A DNA stretch of 11,235 bases. Origin: Chloroflexota bacterium (GTDB lineage: Bacteria; Chloroflexota; Dehalococcoidia; GIF9; AB-539-J10). The notes below the pieces were generated by a model. That model had not been told where the DNA came from. It ran no database searches and saw only the letters and a list, made by a program, of their open reading frames with translations. The stretch lies in contig JAUVWD010000010.1 of NCBI GenBank assembly GCA_030604285.1, positions 1 through 11,235 of the forward strand, read 5' to 3'. Both the position numbers and the translations under genes were made by a program. Of the stretch, positions 5,798-11,235 are shown in pieces; the first letter of the stretch is position 1; every line of letters starts with the position of its first letter.

Positions 5798-6363
5798 AAA
5801 TTCTGGCCAGCGTTTACCCCCAAACCCTTGAGCAGGTAGAGAAGACGACAGCTATACTCCAGGGCGGTAGTATAGTAGCAGGCTTCTTCCAGTAGCTGGC
5901 CAGCAGCGAAACTCCCGTGACCTCGGAGCAAAACAACCTTGTGTTGCTTTAGCGCTTCAGTTATCTCTCGGCAAAGCTCGTTCGCCTTCAGCACCTCTTT
6001 GTCCAAAACAGGCACCCTGGAAAACAAAAGCTTCCCTTCCATATCACGAGGGATGATCTCCTCTTCTACGAAGGACAGGGCAACGGCGTAAGGGGGATGA
6101 GCGTGAACTATGCTCAATGCCGACGTGTGCTGGTAGATAGAGCGGTGAACTGGCAGCTCCGACGAAGCCAAAGGTGTGGACCGACCATTCTTTGTGATTC
6201 CAGTTTGCACCAAGTCCCCTTCCTCAATCGAACCCAGCATGGTGCCACGATGGGTAATAAATAGGCACTCTCCAAGCCTTATGCTCAGGTTGCCACTCTG
6301 GGAGGAAACAAGGCCTTGAGTAAAAAGATTACGTCCCACCTCTTGAAACTGGGATAATATCAT
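5794..6363 (-). CDS. Class II aldolase/adducin family protein, fuculose-phosphate aldolase-like
   Basis: This 189-residue protein has the full active-site set of zinc-dependent class II aldolases: the phosphate-binding SGNLS (23-27), a TPLASSELPVH segment with Glu69, the zinc ligands His87 and His89 (VHAHP), and His149 in RGHGSFAAGQ. In fuculose-1-phosphate aldolase the equivalent residues bind zinc and act in cleaving the sugar phosphate to dihydroxyacetone phosphate and an aldehyde. It is shorter than the E. coli enzyme (215) and close to the archaeal type (about 181). Related members act on ribulose phosphate or methylthioribulose phosphate, so the substrate is open. It is the last gene of the relA-rpsT-lexA operon, 10 bases after lexA, with only a weak ribosome binding site, which suggests dependence on upstream translation. 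Confidence 0.85.
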   Translation of the reverse strand: MILSQFQEVGRNLFTQGLVSSQSGNLSIRLGECLFITHRGTMLGSIEEGDLVQTGITKNGRSTPLASSELPVHRSIYQHTSALSIVHAHPPYAVALSFVEEEIIPRDMEGKLLFSRVPVLDKEVLKANELCREITEALKQHKVVLLRGHGSFAAGQLLEEACYYTTALEYSCRLLYLLKGLGVNAGQNF

Positions 6364-6373
6364 GGCCTAGTAC

Positions 6374-7018
6374 CTATGGCATAGGGCGAATGAGGGCAAC
6401 AAGCTTCCCCTGGATCTCAACATTGTCGGGAGTAGTGTAAATAGGTTTCATTTGAGTGTTTGCCGGCTCTAAGCGAATCCAATTTGGCTCGGCAAAAAAT
6501 CTTTTGAGCGTCACCTCTTGTTCCCTCTTAAGCCAGACTGCCACCATGTCTCCCTCTTCAGCGCTACTCACATACTCCATTAGAACGATATCACCGTCCC
6601 TTATCAAGGCGTCTAGCATGGAATCGCCTTTCACTCGAAGGGCATAGACATTCTCCCTGCCATGTGTTAACTCCTGGCTTACCTCTAGCCCTTCGATGGA
6701 GATGACGTTTGTTGTCTCGGAATCAGGCACAGGAATAGGCTCTCCAGCAGCTATCTCCCCCACTATGGGAACGTAGACAAGCTTTCTACTATCCTCGGTG
6801 CCGTTCAAAAGCTCGATTCCCCGAGATATATCGCTGTGACGGCCGATATATCCTGCTTGCTCTAATTTGTTTAGGTTATAAGCTACAACCGAAGTAGAAC
6901 TTATGCTGCATCCCCTAGCAATATCCCTAATGGTAGGTGGATAACCGTGGTTACGCAAGAACTGTCGAATATATCTAATGATGGATTCTTGTTTTGAAGA
7001 AAGTAACTTAGTAGCCAA
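6374..7018 (-). CDS. lexA: LexA repressor, SOS regulator with self-cleaving peptidase domain
   Basis: This 214-residue protein is LexA. The N-terminal winged helix (about 1-70) includes the PTIRDIARGCSIS helix-turn-helix and ends with the wing (GYIGRHSDISRGIEL). The C-terminal S24 peptidase domain holds the scissile bond Ala91-Gly92 (VGEIAAGEPIP), the nucleophile Ser133 (VKGDSM) and the general base Lys172 (VTLKRF). On DNA damage RecA filaments trigger self-cleavage and release SOS genes. The start is TTG at 7018, six bases after the rpsT stop, with GGAGGT as ribosome binding site overlapping that stop. There is no room for a promoter or operator directly upstream, so autoregulation at its own start, usual for lexA, is not apparent here. 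No GAAC-N4-GTTC box was seen by eye in the window. Confidence 0.95.
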   Translation of the reverse strand: MATKLLSSKQESIIRYIRQFLRNHGYPPTIRDIARGCSISSTSVVAYNLNKLEQAGYIGRHSDISRGIELLNGTEDSRKLVYVPIVGEIAAGEPIPVPDSETTNVISIEGLEVSQELTHGRENVYALRVKGDSMLDALIRDGDIVLMEYVSSAEEGDMVAVWLKREQEVTLKRFFAEPNWIRLEPANTQMKPIYTTPDNVEIQGKLVALIRPMP

Positions 7019-7024
7019 GCGGCG

Positions 7025-7306
7025 CTAACCTCCAGACCTCTCGGGAAGAGCTTGATTCAGTTTCTTCATTAATTGAGACTTGAGTCTCGCTGCCTTGTTA
7101 CGATGAATGATGCCCTTGCTCACTGCCCTATCTATTCTACTTACCGTTGCTAGCGCGGTCTCTTGTGCCAATCCCCATTCCTTCGCGCCAATAAGGTTGT
7201 CCGTCTTAGTTATGTAAGTCTTAATAGCACTCCGCACTGAGCGATTACGCATTCGTTTCTTTTCTGCTGATCGAGCTGCTCCGTGAACTGACTTAGTTTT
7301 GGGCAA
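7025..7306 (-). CDS. rpsT: Small ribosomal subunit protein S20
   Basis: This 93-residue basic protein binds the 5' domain of 16S rRNA early in 30S assembly. Recognisable features are the Lys/Arg-rich N terminus with RMRNRSVRSAIKT (18-30) and the pattern of long helices ending in KAARLKSQLMKKLN, typical of S20. I chose the TTG at 7306 because an excellent ribosome binding site (GGAAGGAGGG, 7320-7311) precedes it by four bases and because the protein then starts with PKTKS, as S20 proteins do; in-frame starts further upstream add a tail that does not fit the family. The start lies 14 bases inside the end of relA, so the two are translationally coupled. Bacterial S20 genes usually stand alone, so this linkage to relA and lexA is notable. 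Confidence 0.93.
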   Translation of the reverse strand: MPKTKSVHGAARSAEKKRMRNRSVRSAIKTYITKTDNLIGAKEWGLAQETALATVSRIDRAVSKGIIHRNKAARLKSQLMKKLNQALPERSGG

Positions 7307-9485
7307 TGATCCCTCCTTCCTCATGTTGAGTACCAGTGCCAACTTGCACTCTACCCGTCCTCGCTACACTGGTAACCCCCCAGACTTGATATATCTTGGA
7401 TGTTAGACTCGTCAATTGGTTCAAATCTTTGATTTCCAAGGTAAGAGATATTGATGTAGTATTATTACCGTTATCCTTCAGATTGGCGCTATTGATGTTT
7501 ACTCCCTCTGCGGCCACAATAACAGTGATATCTCGCAACAGACCCACTCTGTCCCAGGCATCAATTTGTATGGTTAACGGATAAACTTGCTCCACATCCC
7601 CCCAAGCGACCCCGATCAGCCGCTCTTTTTCTACCTCATTAATAATATTGACACAATCCTTCCTGTGCACAGCGATGCCACGACCCTGGGTAATATAACC
7701 GATAATCTTGTCTCCAGGCAAGGGGTGGCAGCAATTAGCCAGATAAGTGAGCAAGTCACCTGTGCCTAGCACTTTAACGCTTGAGGGGCTAATCCTGCGT
7801 GCAGGTAGAGTTTCCACTATTTCCTGTGGCTGTTCCGAGCTAGCGGTCAACTTAAGTGCCACTTGTGTAGGGCTGATGTTGCCGCAGCCCAAAGAAGCAA
7901 AAAAGTCGTCAGGGCTTTCATAGCCGAATAAGCCTGCTATTTCCTCAAAGTTAACTGATTCAATACCCAGTCGCTTGACTTCCTTGTTAAAAAGGTGCTT
8001 GCCAGCCTCTATATTCTGAGTTCTTTCCTGCTTATTAAACCATTGGCGAACCTTTGTCTGAGCATGAGAGGTCTTAATATATCCCAGCTCAGGATTTAGC
8101 CAGTCAAGGCTGGGACCCCTTTCCCCTTTGGCAGCCATAATTTCCACCACATCACCGTTGCTCAGTGCATGGCTGAAAGGCACCAGTCGCCCATTTACCT
8201 TCGCTCCAATGCATCGATACCCCAGGTCGGTATGAATTCGAAAGGCGAAATCCAGAGGTGTGGCACCTCTGGGCAAATCCTTTATCTCACCTTTTGGTGT
8301 AAAGACAAACACCCGATCAATGAGAATATCGGTCTTAACAGATTCTAGAAACTCCTCACTGCTAAGGTCTTTTTGCCATTCAATGAGCTGGCGTAGCCAA
8401 GCTATTTTGTTATCGAAACTCTTGTCCACTCTCTCCTCTTTGTAGCTCCAATGAGCAGCCACCCCATACTCATTTACTTGATGCATTTCATAGGTTCGAA
8501 TCTGCACTTCTAGGGGGGTTGTACCCTGGCACATCACGGTGCTATGCAAGGATTGATAGCCGTTGTCTTTGGGGTTGGCAATCAAATCGTCGAATTCCTC
8601 AGGAATGGGGTGCCAAAAGCTGTGAATTACGCCTAAAGCTTTGTAACAGTCCGAAACCTTATCTACCAACACGCGGAGAGCGAAAAGGTCATGAATGTCA
8701 CCAAAATCCTTACCTTGCACGGAATATTTGCACATCTTTTGATAGGTACTGTAGATGTGTTTTGGCCTTCCAGAGACTTTGGCTTCTACACCGGCTTTCC
8801 TTAATCCCTCAGCAAGCACATGGCTGGCCTCGTTTATGAAGCTTTCCCTTTCTGCACGCTGCTTGGACACCAAGCGAGCAATCTGGTGATATTGCCTCGG
8901 TTCCAGGTAACGGAAGGCTAGATCCTCCAATTGCCACTTCACTGCCCATATGCCTAAGCGATGTGCTAAAGGAGCATATATGTCTAAGGTCTCCTGAGCA
9001 ATAGCGCGACGCTTCTCCACCGGCAAGGCATGCAGTGTTCGCAGGTTGTGCAATCTGTCAGCTAACTTTATAAAGACCACACGCAAATCCTCTGCCATGG
9101 CTATGAGCATCTTACGCAAGTTTTCAGTTTGGGGCTCCCTCCGAGTTTTTTTCTCCCGAGTTGGCTTTATTACCGTATTTAGTTTGGTGCTGCTGTCAAC
9201 TAATCTAGCTATTTCAGGACCAAAATTTGCTTCTATATCGTGTAGTGGAATGCCGCAGTCCTCAACCACATCATGCAACAACGCAGCAGCCAAAGTGTCA
9301 GCATCAAGTTGAAGGTCAGCTAGGGTCGTGGCCACTTCCAAGGGATGCTGCACATAGGGCTCTCCTGATTTGCGTTTCTGCCCCTCATGCGCTTGGGCAG
9401 CAAACTGATAAGCTGACTCAATTGGAGCTATCCTGTCAGCAGGTAGATACTCCCTGGCTTTTGCTATAAGCGAACTAATCTCCAT
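7293..9485 (-). CDS. relA: Bifunctional (p)ppGpp synthetase/hydrolase of the RelA/SpoT family
   Basis: This 730-residue long RelA-SpoT homologue makes and degrades the alarmone (p)ppGpp. The hydrolase HD domain is intact: His47, His71-Asp72, Glu75-Asp76, Asp143 and Asn147. The synthetase domain (about 235-345) holds Asp266 (DIHDLFALRV), NGYQSLHS and Glu326 (LEVQIRT). A TGS domain (389-450, with His417), a Cys/His zinc-finger-like segment (CCH at 585-587, Cys611) and a C-terminal ACT domain (about 634-708) follow, the ribosome- and tRNA-sensing half. Both catalytic sites look complete, so it is Rel-type. The start is uncertain: TTG at 9509 adds eight residues, but neither site has a Shine-Dalgarno sequence. 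I prefer ATG at 9485 because it gives the usual N terminus and a plausible promoter overlaps the TTG. It heads a four-gene operon. Confidence 0.93.
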   Translation of the reverse strand: MEISSLIAKAREYLPADRIAPIESAYQFAAQAHEGQKRKSGEPYVQHPLEVATTLADLQLDADTLAAALLHDVVEDCGIPLHDIEANFGPEIARLVDSSTKLNTVIKPTREKKTRREPQTENLRKMLIAMAEDLRVVFIKLADRLHNLRTLHALPVEKRRAIAQETLDIYAPLAHRLGIWAVKWQLEDLAFRYLEPRQYHQIARLVSKQRAERESFINEASHVLAEGLRKAGVEAKVSGRPKHIYSTYQKMCKYSVQGKDFGDIHDLFALRVLVDKVSDCYKALGVIHSFWHPIPEEFDDLIANPKDNGYQSLHSTVMCQGTTPLEVQIRTYEMHQVNEYGVAAHWSYKEERVDKSFDNKIAWLRQLIEWQKDLSSEEFLESVKTDILIDRVFVFTPKGEIKDLPRGATPLDFAFRIHTDLGYRCIGAKVNGRLVPFSHALSNGDVVEIMAAKGERGPSLDWLNPELGYIKTSHAQTKVRQWFNKQERTQNIEAGKHLFNKEVKRLGIESVNFEEIAGLFGYESPDDFFASLGCGNISPTQVALKLTASSEQPQEIVETLPARRISPSSVKVLGTGDLLTYLANCCHPLPGDKIIGYITQGRGIAVHRKDCVNIINEVEKERLIGVAWGDVEQVYPLTIQIDAWDRVGLLRDITVIVAAEGVNINSANLKDNGNNTTSISLTLEIKDLNQLTSLTSKIYQVWGVTSVARTGRVQVGTGTQHEEGGIIAQN
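7311..7320 (-). promoter_or_regulatory. Strong ribosome binding site that fixes the rpsT start
   Basis: On the minus strand GGAAGGAGGG lies within the last codons of relA, four bases before the TTG at 7306. It is among the strongest Shine-Dalgarno matches in the window and argues for that TTG over the in-frame ATG codons upstream. It would let rpsT be translated at a higher rate than relA from the same mRNA. Confidence 0.75.
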
Positions 9486-9497
9486 GTCAGCGATTTC

Positions 9498-9526
9498 ATA
9501 ATAACTCAATAAGAAGGCTGAAGCAA
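9498..9526 (-). promoter_or_regulatory. Possible promoter of the relA-rpsT-lexA-aldolase operon
   Basis: On the minus strand TTGCTT (9526-9521) and TATTAT (9503-9498) are spaced by 17 bases. The predicted start near 9491 is only about six bases before the ATG at 9485, which would give an almost leaderless relA mRNA. The boxes match consensus moderately and the area is AT-rich, so confidence is limited. Confidence 0.4.
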
Positions 9527-9529
9527 ATC

Positions 9530-9559
9530 TTTACAAAATTCGTCTATTTGCTGTATTCT
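9530..9559 (+). promoter_or_regulatory. Possible promoter of hisS
   Basis: TTTACA (9530-9535) and TATTCT (9554-9559) are separated by 18 bases on the plus strand. The start would fall near 9566, at or just before the hisS ribosome binding site. It lies back to back with the candidate relA promoter; the -35 boxes are three bases apart, so the two promoters would compete or share a regulator. Confidence 0.4.
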
Positions 9560-9564
9560 ACCAT

Positions 9565-9582
9565 AAAGGAGTTCCTTCCTTT
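9565..9582 (+). promoter_or_regulatory. Hairpin covering the hisS ribosome binding site and start codon
   Basis: AAAGGA (9565-9570) is the exact reverse complement of TCCTTT (9577-9582), with a six-base loop. The left arm contains most of the ribosome binding site AAGGAG (9566-9571); the right arm runs into the TTG start codon (9581-9583). The ribosome binding site, nine bases from this TTG, decides the start. The hairpin is short and could arise by chance. Confidence 0.4.
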
Positions 9583-10843
9583 GTACAAAGCACCCCGAGG
9601 CACATCGGATATCCTACCACACGAGCAAGGCTACTGGAGATATGTTGAGGAGAAGGCTGCTCTGCTGTGCCAGCTTTATGGCTACCAGCGCATCACCGCA
9701 CCTGTATTTGAAGACCTCGGGCTTTTCACTCGGATCGTGGCCGAGGGAACTGATATTGTAGATAAGGAAATGTACGTCATCAGGGATAGAAGTGGGCAGA
9801 AGTTGGCTTTGAGCCCAGAAGGGACGGCTCCGGTTTGTCGGGCTTACTTGGAGCATGGCTTGTATAACTTGCCCCAACCAGTAAGGCTTTACTATATTGC
9901 TCCTGCCTTCAGATATGAGCGACCACAAGCTGGTCGCTATCGGCAACACCACCAGTTTGGTGTGGAAGCCCTGGGGGATGCTGACCCCGCCCTCGATGCC
10001 GAAGTGATCGAAATGGCAAATCAGTTCTTCCTCTCTTTGGGTCTCCCTGGATTTTCCATGCAAATTAATAGCATCGGCTGTAGAGCATGCCGCCCTAAGT
10101 ATATAGAAGCTTTGAAGCAGCATTATTCCCCCTACATGGCTCATCTTTGCCCTGATTGCAAGGTTAGGTTCACTAAGAATCCTCTGAGGTTGCTGGATTG
10201 TAAGAACCCTTCATGTCAAAAGGTAGCTGAAACGGCGCCGAAAAGTATCCACTACTTATGTAACGAGTGTCGCACACACTTCGAGAGTGTGCAAGAATAC
10301 CTAACTGCGCTAGAACTACCTTTCCAAGTAAGCCACAGACTGGTGCGCGGCTTGGATTATTACACCAGGACCGTCTTTGAGATTCAATCCCAGGAGGAAG
10401 GGGCACAAAGTGCGCTCGGAGGTGGAGGTCGCTACGATGACCTTATCGAGCAACTAGGGGGGAAGCCTACCCCTTCAGTTGGTTTCGCTGCTGGCATAGA
10501 AAGAATCATATCAAGTTTAAGAGCCCGGAAGGTAGATGTCCCGGCTTTGCCTAAGTCTCACGTTTTCATCGCCTACGTGGGAGAGGAAGCAAAACTCGAA
10601 GCAATGAAGCTTGCTTCAAGGTTGCGAAGAGGGCAGATCGCAGTTATGGAAGCTACAGGTAGCAAAAGCTTAAAGGGACAGATGAGACAAGCTAACGCCC
10701 TGGGCACTAGTTACACGATTATTGTAGGAAAAGCAGAAGTTCAAAGCAAAACTGTAATATTGCGAGATATGAAGAGTGGAGAACAGAAAAGCATCCCCTC
10801 AGCCGAGGTTGAGACAGCACTTAAGGGAACTGAGAGTCCCTAA
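9581..10843 (+). CDS. hisS: Histidine-tRNA ligase (histidyl-tRNA synthetase)
   Basis: This 420-residue class II aminoacyl-tRNA synthetase attaches histidine to tRNA-His. It shows motif 2 around Arg111 (APAFRYERPQAGRYRQHHQF), the histidine-specific segment RGLDYYTRTVFE (256-267), GGGRYDDL (281-288) and motif 3 (SVGFAAGIER, 299-308), followed by an anticodon-binding domain (about 325-415). The insertion domain carries Cys pairs (Cys190/193, Cys207/212, Cys227/230) with the common NPLRLLDCK stretch. The frame is open upstream to a TTG at 9548, but I chose the TTG at 9581: it has an AAGGAG site nine bases upstream, and the protein then begins YKAPRGTSDILP, the usual HisRS N terminus. It is transcribed divergently from relA. 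The final codons are followed by a gene-free stretch without a clear terminator. Confidence 0.96.
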   Translation: MYKAPRGTSDILPHEQGYWRYVEEKAALLCQLYGYQRITAPVFEDLGLFTRIVAEGTDIVDKEMYVIRDRSGQKLALSPEGTAPVCRAYLEHGLYNLPQPVRLYYIAPAFRYERPQAGRYRQHHQFGVEALGDADPALDAEVIEMANQFFLSLGLPGFSMQINSIGCRACRPKYIEALKQHYSPYMAHLCPDCKVRFTKNPLRLLDCKNPSCQKVAETAPKSIHYLCNECRTHFESVQEYLTALELPFQVSHRLVRGLDYYTRTVFEIQSQEEGAQSALGGGGRYDDLIEQLGGKPTPSVGFAAGIERIISSLRARKVDVPALPKSHVFIAYVGEEAKLEAMKLASRLRRGQIAVMEATGSKSLKGQMRQANALGTSYTIIVGKAEVQSKTVILRDMKSGEQKSIPSAEVETALKGTESP

Positions 10844-11235
10844 ATAACTTGGTGGCATCGTTCCCGAAGTTTCCCTGCCCTTTTGTCCCACCGCCCGCAG
10901 TGCTTCCTCGATTATACAAAAAGCTGAACCCCTTAATTGCGTAAACTGAATCCTACGTTAGCGGGAGCCTTCACAATAGTGCACCTTATCAATGTTACCG
11001 GCGATGTCCTGGCACTGGCCAAGAAACGGCTTGGCATAAGATAGCTCCACAGAGGAGCCAGTGCCCCAGCAGACCTGGAAAGGAGGACTTACGCCATAAA
11101 GAGAGTATCAGCACCGACAAACTCAAGGCAAGAATCTGGGGGCTGTTATCGGTTATGACGGGAAGGAACATCCCTTGGGTGCTTTCATCAGATCGGCGGC
11201 CAGACATATGACCAGTGTGGCCTTAGAGCAGAAAG
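10844..11235. other. Downstream region without a secure gene
   Basis: No frame in these 392 bases has a convincing start, ribosome binding site and family match. A plus-strand frame from a GTG near 10979 (VHLINVTGDVLALAKKRL) stops at TAG 11041-11043, and another frame stays open from about 10996 to 11209 without a usable start; both look protein-like in part and may be remnants. The region holds the branched inverted-repeat element at 11011-11078 and, after it, a strong Shine-Dalgarno-like AAAGGAGGA (11079-11087) that has no ATG, GTG or TTG at a suitable distance. No T-run terminator for hisS is evident. Confidence 0.4.
11011..11078 (+). ncRNA. Candidate structured RNA element with a three-way junction
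   Basis: Exact complementary arms nest without overlap: an outer 7-base-pair stem GGCACTG (11011-11017) with CAGTGCC (11059-11065); hairpin A, GCCAAG (11018-11023) with CTTGGC (11030-11035) around a six-base loop; an eight-base linker; and hairpin B, GCTCC (11044-11048) with GGAGC (11054-11058) around a five-base loop. A further small hairpin CCAG/CTGG (11066-11069, 11075-11078) follows directly, then a Shine-Dalgarno-like sequence. The fold is drawn by eye; no known riboswitch or RNA family is matched. It could also be the folded end of a mobile element. Confidence 0.3.

Noticed and set aside
8493-8503. GGTTCGAATC, like a tRNA T-loop
   Set aside because: It lies inside the relA synthetase domain (coding the QIRTYEM region) and no acceptor, D or anticodon stems surround it.
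9614-10144. 176-codon open frame on the minus strand within hisS
   Set aside because: It is fully antisense to conserved HisRS motifs and its translation has no family features; it is a shadow of the real gene.
11001-11045. GGCGATG start reminiscent of the fluoride (crcB) riboswitch
   Set aside because: The rest of the consensus, including the pseudoknot partner and conserved 3' segment, is absent, and no fluoride transporter gene is seen.

Overview
This window reads as an ordinary chromosomal stretch of a bacterium with mid-range GC. The best guess is a member of the Chloroflexota, class Dehalococcoidia. That guess rests on the divergent relA/hisS pair, the frequent TTG and GTG starts, and the general look of the proteins; it is inference, not proof. 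No rRNA, tRNA, CRISPR array or recognisable transposase gene was seen.

Layout. Bases 1-691 (+) hold the tail of an unidentified gene and a small HD-domain protein whose start sits one base after the upstream stop. Bases 692-1010 hold no convincing gene but contain structured, REP-like repeat sequence. Bases 1011-2829 (-) are a two-gene, translationally coupled operon: a membrane zinc peptidase of the YugP type, then a PflA-like radical SAM protein. A good sigma-70 type promoter precedes it. Bases 2830-3633 are an 800-base gap with a near-perfect promoter, a strong ribosome binding site, a 21-codon ORF and a 26-base perfect palindrome. Bases 3634-5797 (+) carry dinB (DNA polymerase IV, apparently leaderless) and a branched-chain aminotransferase, each with its own promoter. 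Bases 5794-9485 (-) form a tight four-gene operon, relA/spoT - rpsT - lexA - class II aldolase, with overlaps or gaps of 14 bases or fewer. hisS (+) starts divergently at 9581. Bases 10844-11235 hold no convincing gene but can fold into a neat branched hairpin structure.

How the genes relate. The minus-strand operon joins the (p)ppGpp synthetase/hydrolase of the stringent response, ribosomal protein S20 and the SOS repressor LexA in one apparent transcript. The translesion polymerase DinB, a common SOS target, lies in the same neighbourhood but shows no obvious Gram-positive-type LexA box. relA and hisS face apart from a short shared promoter region, which links amino-acid starvation sensing with histidine charging.

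I found no clear new multi-gene system. The best candidates for something undescribed are the small transcription unit at about 3099-3427, the branched hairpin element at 11011-11078, and the repeat at 897-1010 that ends exactly at the stop codon of the radical SAM gene.
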